Assembly (NCBI GenBank): GCA_018654745.1 | Contig: JABILA010000135.1 | Span: 1-64,000 of the forward strand | Origin: Alphaproteobacteria bacterium | GTDB taxonomy: Bacteria > Pseudomonadota > Alphaproteobacteria > UBA2966 | DNA: 64,000 bases | Reading direction: 5' to 3' | In this document: positions 53,950 through 64,000 of the stretch, piece by piece | Layout of the letters: the number at the start of each line of letters is the position of its first letter | How positions within the stretch are numbered: the stretch's first letter is position 1 | Notes under the pieces: generated by a model | The model's input: only the letters and a program-made list of their open reading frames with translations | What the model was told of the DNA's origin: nothing | Database searches by the model: none | Program-made: the position numbers and the translations under genes

Positions 53950-56820
53950 ATGTCCGCGTCCAACAATACTGACGAAAACAAGGTCGATTACAAGTCGACG
54001 GTTTTTTTGCCCAAAACCTCGTTCCCCATGAAGGCCGGGTTGCCCAAAAAGGAACCCGAAATCCTCGCGCGCTGGGAGGAAATGGACCTTTATCAAAAGC
54101 AGCGGGAAGACGCCAAAGGCAAGGAAAAGTTCATCCTCCATGATGGCCCTCCCTATGCAAACGGTCATTTGCATATGGGGCACGCGCTGAACAAAATTCT
54201 CAAAGACGTGATCAACCGATCCCAGCAAATGATGGGACGGGACGCCAACTATGTGCCGGGCTGGGATTGCCATGGCCTGCCCATCGAATGGCAGATCGAG
54301 AAGAAATATCGCGACGCCGGTAAAAACAAGGACGAAGTGCCTATCGCCGAGTTTCGCCAGGAATGCCGGGATTCCGCCGATCACTGGATCGATATCCAGC
54401 GCGAGGAATTCAAACGCCTCGGCGTTATTGGTGACTGGGACAATCCCTACACAACCATGTCCTTTCCGGCAGAAGCGCAGATTGTGCGCGAGCTGCAGAA
54501 GTTCCTGATGGATGGCAGCCTGTATAAAGGCTCCAAGGCCGTCATGTGGTCTGTCGTGGAAAAAACCTCTCTGGCGGAAGCTGAGATCGAATATCACGAT
54601 CATACGTCGCACACGATCTGGGTGAAATTCCCGGTCGTGAAAGCGGGTGCGCCTGAACTGGAAGGTGCCAGTGTTGTCATCTGGACCACCACCCCCTGGA
54701 CCATGCCGGGTAACCGCGCCACGGCCTTTGGTCGCGATTTTGCCTACAAGGTCTATGAAGTCAAAGCCGTCGCCGAAGACAGTCTGGCCCTGGTCGGTGA
54801 CAAGCTTGTCCTTGCCGCCGATTTGGCTGACCAGGTAGCGAACGATGCCGGCATCAGCGAACTGGTGGCCATTGCCGATGTCGACACATCTGCGTTTGAT
54901 GACACCATTCTGGCCCATCCCTGGCGGGGTGACGGCTATGATTTTGATGTGCGCATGTTGCCTGCTGATTACGTTACGACCGAGGCCGGTACAGGTATTG
55001 TTCATATCGCACCAGGCCATGGCGCGGAAGATTTTGACCTTGGCATGGAATATGGGATTGAAGTACCGCAAACCGTTTCGGAAGATGGTACCTACTACGA
55101 TCATGTGCCCAGGTTCGCCGGACACCATGTCTACAAGGCACACGATCCCGTTTGCGAAGCCTTGATCGAAGCCAGTGCCTTGTTGGCCCGCGGCAAGGTC
55201 GTACATTCCTATCCGCATTCCTGGCGTTCAAAAGCACCGCTGATCTTCCGCAACGCGCCACAGTGGTTCATTTCCATGACCACGACGGGCCTGCGCGACA
55301 AGGCGCTGGCGGCCATTGATGCCACTCGTTTTGTTCCGGCCTCCGGCGAAAAGCGCCTGCGCGGTATGATTGCCAGCCGGCCCGATTGGCTGGTGTCGCG
55401 TCAGCGCGCCTGGGGTGTGCCGATCACGGTTTTTGTCAACAAGGAAACCGGTGAGCCATTACGCGACGAAGCCGTGAACGCCCGTGTTGCGGATGCCGTT
55501 GCAGCCGGTGGTGCAGACGCCTGGTTCTCGACACCGGCCCAGGAATTTCTGGGTGATAGCTACGATGCCGAAGACTTTGACATGGTCGAAGACATCCTCG
55601 ATGTCTGGTTCGATTCCGGCTCCACGCATGCGTTCGTGCTGGAACAACGCGATGATTTGCAGTGGCCTGCATCGCTATATCTGGAAGGCTCGGACCAACA
55701 TCGTGGCTGGTTCCACTCGTCCTTGCTGGAATCAAGCGGAACGCGCGGACGTGCGCCCTATGACGCTGTTCTGACGCACGGTTTCCTGATGGACGGCAAG
55801 GGCTACAAGATGTCCAAGTCCATGGGGAATACCGTCGAGCCTGAAAAAGTTATCAAACAATTTGGTGCCGATATCCTGCGTTTGTGGGTCGTTGCCTCGG
55901 ACTATTCCGAGGACCTGCGTATCGGTGATGAAATCATCAAGGGCCAGGTTGATGCCTATCGGCGTCTGCGTAATACCTTCCGGTTCATGTTGGGTAATCT
56001 CAATGACTTTAATGATGCCGAGAGCATTGATATCAGTGAAATGCCGGAACTTGATCGTTGGGTCTTGCACCGACTGAGCGAACTGGATGAAGTTGTTCGC
56101 AAGGGCTGCAACGATTATGAATTCCACGCCTTGTATGTGGCTTTGCATAATTTCTGTACCGTTGAATTGTCAGCCTTCTACTTCGATATCCGTAAGGACG
56201 TTTTATATTGTGATGGCTCCGATAGCGTCAGACGACGTTCTGCCCGGACAGTGCTGAACGAAGTCTTCAATTGCATGACCGCCTGGTTGGCACCGATCCT
56301 TTCCTTCTCCATGGAAGAAGTCTGGCAGAACCGATATCCTGAAGAACAAGGCAGCGTTCACCTGACCTTGTTCCCGGACGTCCCTGGCAACTGGCGCGAC
56401 GATGCACTGGCGGCCAAATGGAAGATCATCCGTGATGTCCGCCGCGTCGTAACCGGTGCACTGGAAATCGAACGACGGGAAAAACGCATTGGCTCCAGTT
56501 TGCAGGCACTGCCCGAAGTTTTTGTCACAGAAGACCAGCAAACTGCTCTTGCGGGTATTGATCTGGCAGAGATCGCCATTGTCTCGGATGTGAAACTGAC
56601 TACGGGGGAAGGGCCGTCTGATGCCTTCAGGCTTGAAGATGTCCCTGGTGTATCTGTTGTTCCCGACACTGCCGACGGTGAAAAATGCCAGCGCTGCTGG
56701 ATGATTTTGCCCGAGGTCAGCGCCGGTTCAGACCGCGAGCACGACGACCTTTGTCATCGATGTGATGATGTCGTCACCCGCAACGCCGGTGCGGCACCCC
56801 TGGAGACTGGTGCCGCCTGA
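53950..56820 (+). CDS. ileS: Isoleucyl-tRNA synthetase
   Basis: A 956-residue class I synthetase. The HIGH motif reads GHLHMGHALN and the KMSKS loop GYKMSKSMGNT. A CP1 editing domain (TTTPWTMPGNRAT) removes mischarged valine. The C-terminal zinc site is CQRCW...CHRC. It charges tRNA-Ile; the ATA-reading tRNA relies on TilS, encoded elsewhere in the window. Its stop overlaps the lspA start (TGATG). Confidence 0.96.
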   Translation: MSASNNTDENKVDYKSTVFLPKTSFPMKAGLPKKEPEILARWEEMDLYQKQREDAKGKEKFILHDGPPYANGHLHMGHALNKILKDVINRSQQMMGRDANYVPGWDCHGLPIEWQIEKKYRDAGKNKDEVPIAEFRQECRDSADHWIDIQREEFKRLGVIGDWDNPYTTMSFPAEAQIVRELQKFLMDGSLYKGSKAVMWSVVEKTSLAEAEIEYHDHTSHTIWVKFPVVKAGAPELEGASVVIWTTTPWTMPGNRATAFGRDFAYKVYEVKAVAEDSLALVGDKLVLAADLADQVANDAGISELVAIADVDTSAFDDTILAHPWRGDGYDFDVRMLPADYVTTEAGTGIVHIAPGHGAEDFDLGMEYGIEVPQTVSEDGTYYDHVPRFAGHHVYKAHDPVCEALIEASALLARGKVVHSYPHSWRSKAPLIFRNAPQWFISMTTTGLRDKALAAIDATRFVPASGEKRLRGMIASRPDWLVSRQRAWGVPITVFVNKETGEPLRDEAVNARVADAVAAGGADAWFSTPAQEFLGDSYDAEDFDMVEDILDVWFDSGSTHAFVLEQRDDLQWPASLYLEGSDQHRGWFHSSLLESSGTRGRAPYDAVLTHGFLMDGKGYKMSKSMGNTVEPEKVIKQFGADILRLWVVASDYSEDLRIGDEIIKGQVDAYRRLRNTFRFMLGNLNDFNDAESIDISEMPELDRWVLHRLSELDEVVRKGCNDYEFHALYVALHNFCTVELSAFYFDIRKDVLYCDGSDSVRRRSARTVLNEVFNCMTAWLAPILSFSMEEVWQNRYPEEQGSVHLTLFPDVPGNWRDDALAAKWKIIRDVRRVVTGALEIERREKRIGSSLQALPEVFVTEDQQTALAGIDLAEIAIVSDVKLTTGEGPSDAFRLEDVPGVSVVPDTADGEKCQRCWMILPEVSAGSDREHDDLCHRCDDVVTRNAGAAPLETGAA

Positions 56821-57290
56821 TGTTGCGTTATGGTCTTGTAATTGCGGCTGTATGCACAGCGCTTGATCAGGCATCCAAGTGGTGGCTGATGGGTGTTCTG
56901 GAAAGAGCTGGCGGCCCGATTGAATTGTTGCCTTTCTTTAATCTGGTGATGGTTTGGAATCCGGGAGTCAGTTTTGGCATGTTCCAGTCAGGAAACGCCT
57001 GGGCACCATGGATATTGTCTGCATTGGCCCTGGTCATCGTTTTCGTTCTTGTCCGCTGGCTGGGTAAAGCGGAAACCCGGTTTATCGCTGCAGGCCTTGG
57101 CCTTGTTATTGGTGGTGCGCTTGGCAATGTCATCGACCGTATGGTCTGGGGCAAAGTTGCGGACTTTTTTGATGTCTACATTGACACTTGGCACTGGCCA
57201 GCTTTCAATATCGCAGACGCTGCAATAGTTATCGGGGCCGCAATTCTGCTGCTGGATGGCTTGTTTGCGTCGCGCGGACGCGATACATAG
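56820..57290 (+). CDS. lspA: Lipoprotein signal peptidase LspA
   Basis: A 156-residue membrane aspartyl protease with four helices. Catalytic aspartates are in GNVIDRMVWG and FNIADAAIVIG. It cleaves prolipoprotein signal peptides before the lipid-modified Cys, acting on Pal, the DUF3035 lipoprotein and others here. The ATG overlaps the ileS stop by one base; ileS-lspA coupling is ancestral in proteobacteria. Confidence 0.95.
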   Translation: MLRYGLVIAAVCTALDQASKWWLMGVLERAGGPIELLPFFNLVMVWNPGVSFGMFQSGNAWAPWILSALALVIVFVLVRWLGKAETRFIAAGLGLVIGGALGNVIDRMVWGKVADFFDVYIDTWHWPAFNIADAAIVIGAAILLLDGLFASRGRDT

Positions 57291-57295
57291 GAAAG

Positions 57296-57931
57296 ATGTT
57301 GAAAAACACGCAAAATTTGCTGTCAGGAAAAGCCTTGCAGGTCGGTGTCGCCGGTCTGGCATTGGCGCTTGTCCTAAGCGGGTGTTCTGGCGTCAAGGAA
57401 AGCCTTGGGCTTGGTAAAAACGCGCCGGATGAATTTTCCGTTGTTAAGAAAGCACCTCTGATACTGCCGCCTGATTACAAATTGCGCCCACCACGCCCCG
57501 GGGCACAGCGTCCAACGGCAGTCATGCCTGTTGACGAAGCGCGATCAGCTGTATTCGGCAAAAAAACGACAGCGAACTCAGCTTCTGCGCAAGGACAAAA
57601 CATCCTTTTGGGTAACAAACGTCCTGCAGTACCGAAAAGTGCGGGCGAATTGGCTCTTTTGGGTAATGCCGGCGCAGACCCCAGCCAGGCAAATGTACGC
57701 AGTCAGATTCGTCATGAAACAACTTCAGTTGCTGAAAAAGGCAAAAGTTTTTCTGATCGCCTGATGTTCTGGCAAGACGGTGACAATGACACCACAGGGG
57801 ACGTTACCCTGAATGCCGGCAAGGAATCAGCTCGGTTGAAAAAAGCCAAAGCCGAAGGAAAGCCTGCCAGTACTGTTCAGGCCCCGGTTATCAGGCGCAA
57901 GAAACAAACCCTGCTTGGGGATTTGTTCTAG
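57296..57931 (+). CDS. DUF3035 lipoprotein
   Basis: 211 residues with a lipobox LVLSGCSG (Cys at about 30) and the DUF3035 landmark APDEFSVVKKAPLILPPDYKLRPP. The remainder is polar and Ala/Lys-rich, ending KKQTLLGDLF. The family is alphaproteobacterial and lies next to lspA; it may be outer-membrane associated, and some relatives have been called BamF-like. AGGAAAG is right before the ATG. No enzymatic motif was seen. Confidence 0.85.
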   Translation: MLKNTQNLLSGKALQVGVAGLALALVLSGCSGVKESLGLGKNAPDEFSVVKKAPLILPPDYKLRPPRPGAQRPTAVMPVDEARSAVFGKKTTANSASAQGQNILLGNKRPAVPKSAGELALLGNAGADPSQANVRSQIRHETTSVAEKGKSFSDRLMFWQDGDNDTTGDVTLNAGKESARLKKAKAEGKPASTVQAPVIRRKKQTLLGDLF

Positions 57932-58049
57932 ACCCTCGATTATCTGAATTCCCGGATCACCGTGAATTGACATGGTCGTGCCTTGAATGCGCCGTAATCC
58001 GTCCATAAGTTCAGACTTCTTAAAAATTACAATTCTCGAGGGCCCTGTT

Positions 58050-59384
58050 ATGAAATCCGTCTGTATTGGCATTGGACTATCCGTTGGGCTATTGATTTCA
58101 GCGCCTGTGTCGGCGGGATTGTTCAATCCAGACGTATTTTCGCTCGATAACGGGCTGCAAGTCGTCGTTCTTGAAGACCATCGCGCCCCGGTGGTTACAC
58201 AAATGATCTGGTACAAGGTCGGTGCGGCGGACGAGCCGGTTGGCAAGTCGGGCATCGCGCATTTTCTTGAACATTTGATGTTCAAAGGCACAAAAGAAGC
58301 GCCCGGAAAAACATTTTCGCAAACTGTTGCAGCCAGTGGCGGACGCGAGAACGCCTTCACCGCCCACGATTTTACCGGATATTTCCAGACCCTGGCGGCT
58401 TCGAACCTCGAGCAAGTCATGAAGCTGGAAGCAGACCGAATGACCAATCTGACATTGTCTGAAAAAGATATTGTGTCAGAACGTAACGTCGTAATGGAAG
58501 AGCGACGTTCTCGTACCGAGAATAAACCTGCCTCGTTGCTCCGGGAGCAGACTTCGGCCGCACAATTCCTGACTACGCCATATCGTATTCCTGTTGTTGG
58601 TTGGGCTCATGAAATCCAGCAGCTTAATCGGGAAGATGCTTTTGCCTTTTACCGTCAATATTACGCGCCGAATAACGCCATCCTGGTGATCGCCGGGGAC
58701 GTCACGACTGCCACGGTCAAGGAACTGGCGCAGAAATATTACGGAGCGATACCACGCGGTGTTGTAACGGCCCGCAATTGGCCGAAAGAGCCCCCCCAAC
58801 TCTCGGCTCGCCGGGTGGAACTGCGCGACGAACGTGTGCGCCAACCGTCCTGGAGCCGGACTTATCTGGCACCGGGTGCCTTCGACGAAAAAAAGGAACT
58901 GGCAGAACCGCTGGATTTGTTGGCTCAAATACTCGGCGGTGGCACCACCAGCCGCCTCTATCAAGCCCTTGTTGTTGAACAAAAAATTGCAGCTTCAGCT
59001 GGGTCGTGGTTCAGCGGGGGCTCCGTAGGACCAGCGCGATTCGGGCTGTATGCCAGGCCCGTTCCTGGCGGCGAACTGGCAAAGGTTGAGAAATCCGTGG
59101 ATGCAGAACTCAAGAAGATTATTACGGATGGTGTAACCGATGCCGAACTTAACCGGGCCAAGGCAGGAATGTTGGCGCTCGCGACTTATGCCCGGGACAG
59201 TGTTACCCGCAAGGCCCGAATTTTTGGACGGGCACTTGTGATAGGCGAAACTGTCGAAGCAGTAGAGACCTGGCCCCTACGTGTCGAAGCTGTGACACGT
59301 GAACAAGTTCAGGAAGCTGCGCGCGAAGTTCTTGATTTACGCCGGTCCGTGACGGGCTTGCTGTTGCCAAAGAAGAAGGGTTAA
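58050..59384 (+). CDS. M16 zinc peptidase, catalytically active subunit
   Basis: 444 residues with a signal peptide (about 1-22, ending PVSA). The inverted zinc motif HFLEH is present, with a downstream Glu in VVMEERRSR. An insulinase/M16 N-terminal domain is followed by a second domain containing ILGGGTTSRLYQALVVEQK. It likely degrades peptides in the periplasm. The start at 58050 (MKSVCIGIG) has GAGGG upstream. Its inactive partner starts four bases downstream. Confidence 0.9.
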   Translation: MKSVCIGIGLSVGLLISAPVSAGLFNPDVFSLDNGLQVVVLEDHRAPVVTQMIWYKVGAADEPVGKSGIAHFLEHLMFKGTKEAPGKTFSQTVAASGGRENAFTAHDFTGYFQTLAASNLEQVMKLEADRMTNLTLSEKDIVSERNVVMEERRSRTENKPASLLREQTSAAQFLTTPYRIPVVGWAHEIQQLNREDAFAFYRQYYAPNNAILVIAGDVTTATVKELAQKYYGAIPRGVVTARNWPKEPPQLSARRVELRDERVRQPSWSRTYLAPGAFDEKKELAEPLDLLAQILGGGTTSRLYQALVVEQKIAASAGSWFSGGSVGPARFGLYARPVPGGELAKVEKSVDAELKKIITDGVTDAELNRAKAGMLALATYARDSVTRKARIFGRALVIGETVEAVETWPLRVEAVTREQVQEAAREVLDLRRSVTGLLLPKKKG

Positions 59385-59388
59385 TCCG

Positions 59389-60720
59389 ATGACGATCTGC
59401 CGGATATTCGCATCGATTTTTTTGACAACCTTTGTTGTCGTCTCACTCTTTTTCAGCGCACAAGCTCATGCCACTGATATATCTGAACTGGAAACGCCTG
59501 CTGGCCTCAGCCTCTGGTATGTCCAGGAGAAATCCATCCCAATCCTGTCTGTGGAAATATCGTTCCCACGTGGCGGCGTGCACGAACCAGATGGTCTGGG
59601 TGGTTTGGCGAACATGGTATCAGCCACACTGGACGAAGGTGCCGGGGACCTTGATGCTTTGGCCTTTCAAACACGGCTGGAAGAACTGGCAATCTCCATG
59701 TCTTTCAGCTCCAGCAAGGACACTTTCCGGATCAGCCTGAAAACACTGAGTAAAAACAGGGATGAAGCCTTCCGTCTTTTGGCTTTGGCCTTGCAGCAAC
59801 CTCGCTTTGATCAAAAAGCTGTGGAGCGTATCAAAAGCCAAATCCAGACGCGATTGATCGGTCAACTTGAAGATGCCAATTCGATTGCCGCCAAAACCTG
59901 GTTCAAGAAAACCTACGGCGACCATCCCTATGGCCGACCAACTCTGGGCACAAAGGAAAGTGTTGCTCGCATCACGTCCGCAGACCTGAAAACCTTTGTT
60001 GAAAACAACTTCCGTCTTGAAGGCTTGATTATTGGCGCTGTTGGCGACGTTGATCCTCAGGAAATTGCCCGTTTGCTGGACGTTGCCCTCTCAGGGCTTC
60101 CCCGCAATACGGTGACCCCGGAAGTTAGCAAGGTCATGCCTTCATCGAAGGGCTCAACAATCGTCATCCGCAAACCAAACCCGCAAAGCGTTGTGATGTT
60201 TGGTATGCCCGGCATTATGCGTGATGATCCTGACTATTACGCGGCCTACGTCATGAATTATGTTTTGGGTGGTGGCGGCTTTACGTCGCGTCTTTATCAG
60301 GAAGTCCGTGAAAAGCGGGGCCTTGCTTATTCTGTTTACAGTTATCTTTATCCCTTTGAACATTCTGCCATCTATCTGGGTGGACTGGGTACAGCCAACG
60401 AGCGGGTCGCCGAGTCCGTTGAAGTGGTTAAAGCAGAAATCAAAAAACTCGCTGATAAGGGCATATCCGATGATGAACTGGCCAAAGCCAAGGTTTTTCT
60501 GAACGGATCGTTTCCCTTGAGGCTTGATTCGAATGCCAAGATTGCCCGGATGCTTGTTGCCATTCGGATCAGCAATCTGGGCCGGGATTATATCGAACGG
60601 CGACCGGGCTTCATTAATACCGTTAGCGCTGAAGACATCCGCCGTGTCGCCCGTCGGCTGTTGCAGCCAAATGCCATGACATGGGTCATTGTCGGCGATC
60701 CGGCTGACATAGACGGCTGA
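59389..60720 (+). CDS. M16 peptidase-like protein, catalytically inactive subunit
   Basis: 443 residues with a signal peptide ending AQAHA. The zinc motif is lost: the corresponding segment reads GLGGLANMV. The C-terminal substrate-grip motif REKRGLAYSVYSYL is retained. Paired active/inactive M16 subunits form heterodimers in which each supplies half of the chamber. It is four bases downstream of the active partner. Confidence 0.92.
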   Translation: MTICRIFASIFLTTFVVVSLFFSAQAHATDISELETPAGLSLWYVQEKSIPILSVEISFPRGGVHEPDGLGGLANMVSATLDEGAGDLDALAFQTRLEELAISMSFSSSKDTFRISLKTLSKNRDEAFRLLALALQQPRFDQKAVERIKSQIQTRLIGQLEDANSIAAKTWFKKTYGDHPYGRPTLGTKESVARITSADLKTFVENNFRLEGLIIGAVGDVDPQEIARLLDVALSGLPRNTVTPEVSKVMPSSKGSTIVIRKPNPQSVVMFGMPGIMRDDPDYYAAYVMNYVLGGGGFTSRLYQEVREKRGLAYSVYSYLYPFEHSAIYLGGLGTANERVAESVEVVKAEIKKLADKGISDDELAKAKVFLNGSFPLRLDSNAKIARMLVAIRISNLGRDYIERRPGFINTVSAEDIRRVARRLLQPNAMTWVIVGDPADIDG

Positions 60721-60820
60721 GCAATCTGGTACGGGAAACGCTCCTGTAACTATTGGTTCCACGAACTGATCTCTGGTAGGATTAGACGCAATCTTTGGGG
60801 AACAGGAACAAGCGTCAGAT

Positions 60821-62110
60821 ATGCTCTACCACCAAAAAATCGAGAATTGTTTTTCGACTGCTGCAGGTCCCGGCGGGTTGGAAAAAGATGCCTATGAGGC
60901 GTTGATTGCAACAGCGGTATTAGCCGCCGAGGATATGGCTGCCGAATTATCATCGGGTGGTTTGGCACCGCTGGGCCTGGCCAACGAACATGCCGACATG
61001 GAAGCCATGGAAGACGTGGCGGAACACTTTCGTGAAAATTTTGACCGTCTTGTTGTGCTGGGAACCGGTGGGTCTTCACTTGGCGGGCAGGCGCTTACGT
61101 CAATCGTCGATGGTGAATGGTATCGCACGCCCGATGGTCTGACGCTGGATTATATGGATAATCTGGACGGTTACAGCTTCAATCGTTTGCTGACGCAATC
61201 CAATCGGGGACGCACAGCCTATCTCGTGGTTTCAAAGTCAGGCAGCACGGTTGAAACATTATCGCAGTTTTTGACTGCACTTAGTGCCGTCCGCGAAACC
61301 ATGGGTGAAAAAAACCTTCAGTATCATTTTGTTTTAATTACAGAACCCGGTGATAATCCAATGCGCCGGATTGCCGAAAAATACAACATTCAGGTTCTGG
61401 ATCACGCGACAGATATCGGCGGACGGTTCTCGGTTTTATCTCTGGTCGGCTTGATCCCGACACTTGCTGCTGGTCAGGATGCCGGACTGGTGCGCAAGGG
61501 GGCCGCAAGGGTCCTTGAAGAAACCATGCGCAGTCCTGAAACGGCTGCACCTGTTGCAGGCGCTGCACTTTCGGTCGGCCTGGCTCGACATAACAATATT
61601 TCGACCAGTGTGATGATGCCTTACAGCAATCAACTGAAGTCCTTTGCCGCCTGGTACTGCCAACTGTGGGCCGAAAGTCTCGGCAAAAATGGTCTGGGGA
61701 CAACGCCGGTGCAGGCCAATGGGCCTGTTGACCAACATAGTCAATTACAGCTTTATCTCGACGGTCCAAAAGACAAATTGTTTACACTGATCGGGATAAA
61801 TTCAGCGACCCCGGGTCCGGAAATCTCACCCGAACTGGCGGAACTCGCCGGGTTTGAGTATCTCGGTGATAAAGTTATCGGGGATGTCGTCAGTGCCCTT
61901 TATCAGGCAACCGGTGAGACATTGGTCCAGAATGGTCGACCAACCCGGCTGATTGAAATAGAGACCCTGAACGAAGAAACAATGGGGGCATTGTTTATGC
62001 ATTTCATGCTGGAAACCCATATTGCAGCACGTTTACTGGGCGTAAATGCGGTCGACCAGCCTGCCGTGGAAGAAGGCAAAATACTGGCCCGCAAACTTTT
62101 GCAAGATTGA
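60821..62110 (+). CDS. pgi: Glucose-6-phosphate isomerase
   Basis: 429 residues, shorter than the 550-residue E. coli type. [32 protein letters not shown] and [17 protein letters not shown] are the sugar-phosphate and catalytic segments. It interconverts glucose-6-P and fructose-6-P. This compact form is found in several alphaproteobacteria; a bifunctional phosphoglucose/phosphomannose isomerase is less likely. AGGAAC precedes the ATG. mutL follows 13 bases later. Confidence 0.88.
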   Translation: MLYHQKIENCFSTAAGPGGLEKDAYEALIATAVLAAEDMAAELSSGGLAPLGLANEHADMEAMEDVAEHFRENFDRLVVLGTGGSSLGGQALTSIVDGEWYRTPDGLTLDYMDNLDGYSFNRLLTQSNRGRTAYLVVSKSGSTVETLSQFLTALSAVRETMGEKNLQYHFVLITEPGDNPMRRIAEKYNIQVLDHATDIGGRFSVLSLVGLIPTLAAGQDAGLVRKGAARVLEETMRSPETAAPVAGAALSVGLARHNNISTSVMMPYSNQLKSFAAWYCQLWAESLGKNGLGTTPVQANGPVDQHSQLQLYLDGPKDKLFTLIGINSATPGPEISPELAELAGFEYLGDKVIGDVVSALYQATGETLVQNGRPTRLIEIETLNEETMGALFMHFMLETHIAARLLGVNAVDQPAVEEGKILARKLLQD

Positions 62111-62123
62111 GCAGGAATTCGCT

Positions 62124-63956
62124 TTGACCATCCGCCGACTGCCAGAAGCCCTTGTTAATCAGATCGCTGCGGGTGAGGTCATCGAACGACCGGCCTCAGC
62201 CGTCAAGGAATTGGTAGAAAACTCGATCGATGCGGGTGCCAGTCGTATTGATGTTGTTCTGGCAGACGGTGGCCGGCAATTGATCAGGGTCAGTGATGAT
62301 GGTTCCGGCATGACCCGGGACGAGCTGGAACTGGCAATTGAACGTCATGCAACATCAAAACTGGATGGCGATGATCTGGTGAATATCGAAACTCTGGGTT
62401 TTCGCGGTGAAGCGCTGCCGTCAATCGGTTCGGTCAGTCGCATGCAGATCACCAGTCGGGAAACGAGTTCCGAAGACGCCTGGCAAATCAATGTGACCGG
62501 TGGTGCCGTCGAAGCCAGTAAACCAGCCGCATTGGCAGGTGGAACCCGCATAGAAATCCGGGACCTGTTCTATGCAACTCCAGCCCGTTTGAAATTCCTT
62601 AAGACGGATCGAACCGAACTTTCGCATGCAGGCGACACGATCAAACGCCTGGCCATGGCCCATCCAGGCATCGCCTTTAGCCTCGGTGACGGGGACCGTA
62701 CAATCCTGAATTACGCTGCGGCAACACAGGGTGATCTTTTTGAAGCCCGTCTGGTTCGTCTGGGCCAGGTTATGGGTAAGGACTTTTCAGACAATGCTGT
62801 CGCGATCAATGCGGAACGCGAAGGCGTCACGCTGACAGGTTACGCCGGGTTACCGACTTATAATCGCGGCAATGCCCAGATGCAGTTTTTGTTTGTTAAT
62901 GGTCGTCCGGTTAAGGATCGTTTGATTATAGGCGCGGTACGCGGTGCCTATCAGGATTTGCTGGCACGTGACCGGCATCCTCTTGTAGCTCTTTTTCTGG
63001 AAATAGATGCAAGTTCGGTTGATATCAACGTTCACCCCGCCAAGGCAGAAGTCCGCTTTCGTGATAGTGGCCTGATCCGTGGCCTGATTGTTTCCGGTAT
63101 CAAACACGCTCTGGCCGAAGCCGGGCATCGGGCCTCGTCTACCGGCGGATATGCGGCTCTGGGGGCCGCCCGGCCCGGTGATGGAACCGGGCTCTCACCA
63201 ACAGGCGGATTGCGCCGTGGCAGCGGGTCATTTGGCTATGCACCCCGCCCGGTGCAGGGCCAACTGGCTGAGGCTTCATATCAGGCGCAGGCACCCTTTG
63301 AACGTGACGCCTTCAATGCGCCGTCTGGCCGTGCAGATACAGATCAAGTGGATGAACAGCCCCTGGATGATGATGCTTATCCTCTTGGGGCCGCCCGTGG
63401 GCAGGTGCACAGCACCTATATCGTCAGCCAAACCGCAGATGGTATTGTCATCGTCGACCAACATGCAGCGCATGAGCGACTGGTCTACGAGCGCATGAAG
63501 CAGGCCTTGCTGGCTGACGGGGTTGCCACACAGCGTTTGTTGCTGCCGGATGTGGTGGAGATGCCGGAAGACGAAGTCAATTTGTTGCTGGCGCGTGCAG
63601 AAGAACTTGGCAAACTTGGTCTGGCCATAGAAGCTTTTGGCCCGGGTGCCCTGGTTGTTCGTGAAACACCTGCCTTGCTGGGAGAAGTTGACGCGAAGGG
63701 TCTATTGCGTGATCTGGTCGACGATTTGAAGGAACTTGATCAGGCCGCGATTCTCGAAGATCAGTTAGCCGAGGTATGCTCGACGATGGCCTGCCACGGA
63801 AGTGTCCGCGCAGGGCGCCGTCTTACGGGACCTGAAATGAACAGTCTTTTGCGCCAGATGGAAGCCACACCAAATTCAGGTCAGTGCAACCATGGCCGCC
63901 CGACATATGTAGAGTTAAAACTATCTGATATTGAACGACTTTTTGGTCGACGCTGA
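62124..63956 (+). CDS. mutL: DNA mismatch repair protein MutL with endonuclease motif
   Basis: About 610 residues. The GHKL ATPase has [26 protein letters not shown] and [10 protein letters not shown]. The C-terminal endonuclease motif DQHA-xx-E-xxxx-E is complete ([12 protein letters not shown]), with ACHGSVRAG and CNHGRPT (usually CPHGRP). It therefore nicks DNA itself, consistent with a cell lacking MutH. The start is TTG at 62124 with AGGA seven bases upstream. Confidence 0.94.
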   Translation: MTIRRLPEALVNQIAAGEVIERPASAVKELVENSIDAGASRIDVVLADGGRQLIRVSDDGSGMTRDELELAIERHATSKLDGDDLVNIETLGFRGEALPSIGSVSRMQITSRETSSEDAWQINVTGGAVEASKPAALAGGTRIEIRDLFYATPARLKFLKTDRTELSHAGDTIKRLAMAHPGIAFSLGDGDRTILNYAAATQGDLFEARLVRLGQVMGKDFSDNAVAINAEREGVTLTGYAGLPTYNRGNAQMQFLFVNGRPVKDRLIIGAVRGAYQDLLARDRHPLVALFLEIDASSVDINVHPAKAEVRFRDSGLIRGLIVSGIKHALAEAGHRASSTGGYAALGAARPGDGTGLSPTGGLRRGSGSFGYAPRPVQGQLAEASYQAQAPFERDAFNAPSGRADTDQVDEQPLDDDAYPLGAARGQVHSTYIVSQTADGIVIVDQHAAHERLVYERMKQALLADGVATQRLLLPDVVEMPEDEVNLLLARAEELGKLGLAIEAFGPGALVVRETPALLGEVDAKGLLRDLVDDLKELDQAAILEDQLAEVCSTMACHGSVRAGRRLTGPEMNSLLRQMEATPNSGQCNHGRPTYVELKLSDIERLFGRR

Positions 63957-64000
63957 GTTAATCGTCAGACTGATCTGATATCTGTTCTGTTCCGCCAACT

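Noticed and set aside
53698-55218. Long 506-codon minus-strand open frame opposite ileS
   Set aside because: It is the antisense shadow of ileS codon bias; its translation has no recognisable protein features, whereas the plus strand encodes all IleRS motifs.
63958-64000. Possible 3' end of a minus-strand gene after mutL (reading ending ...SDD stop)
   Set aside because: Only 13 codons are visible; too short to support a gene call.

Overview
This window is bacterial chromosome from an alphaproteobacterium, most likely a Rhodospirillales-type marine or freshwater lineage. The assignment is inferred from gene content and order and was not computed by phylogeny. Supporting signs are the split three-gene transhydrogenase (pntAa/pntAb/pntB) with a 42-residue aa3-oxidase subunit IV gene beside it, the block ruvCAB-ybgC-tolQRAB-pal-cpoB-tilS-ftsH-folP-glmM, a DUF4164 gene beside zapA followed by a 6S RNA, a cysteine-free ribosomal protein L31, and a ROSE-type thermometer in front of an hsp20 gene. 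The cell has a Gram-negative envelope (Tol-Pal, LspA, several lipoproteins) and respires (transhydrogenase, aa3 oxidase subunit). A cheZ gene implies chemotaxis. No rRNA, tRNA, IS element, prophage or CRISPR array was seen.

Layout. 1-3.8 kb (minus): transhydrogenase genes, aa3 oxidase subunit IV, and a TRAP transporter permease pair. 4.1-11.4 kb: a VOC protein, then rsmD/rluB/amidotransferase on minus, tadA and an acyl-CoA dehydrogenase on plus, an FAD-linked oxidase, hsp20 with its thermometer, and rpmE. 11.6-14.9 kb (plus): cyaY, an ABC exporter and a beta-propeller hydrolase. 14.9-18.5 kb (minus): an uncharacterised envelope module of ExbB/MotA-like, MotB-like and proline-rich OmpA-like proteins. 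18.6-23.3 kb (minus): suhB, efp, a solitary SF2 helicase, a parvulin and thiE. 23.6-41.5 kb (plus): zapA region, 6S RNA, folate cyclo-ligase, ymdB, yebC, ruvCAB, Tol-Pal, tilS, ftsH, folP and glmM.

41.5-50.5 kb is the most accessory-looking part. It holds an orphan lipoprotein, an operon pairing a degenerate adenylate-forming protein with a 4Fe-4S protein and an intact acyl-CoA ligase, a GST, an exported DsrE protein, a small secreted PA14 protein, a fatty-acid-hydroxylase family membrane protein, ytoQ and an enoyl-CoA hydratase. 50.5-64 kb: a cheZ with an unusual tail, a MaoC hydratase, ribF, ileS, lspA, a DUF3035 lipoprotein, an active/inactive M16 peptidase pair, pgi and mutL.

The observations most worth following are: (1) a CheZ whose Pro/Ala tail carries three copies of a motif like the FliM CheY-binding peptide; (2) a ROSE-like hairpin over the hsp20 Shine-Dalgarno; (3) a 6S RNA whose 3' closing strand is present twice; (4) a small family of palindromic intergenic repeats with compensatory arm changes; (5) an adenylate-forming pseudoenzyme fused to an N-terminal HTH-like region and translationally coupled to an Fe-S protein; and (6) a terminator hairpin that overlaps the annotated start of folP.
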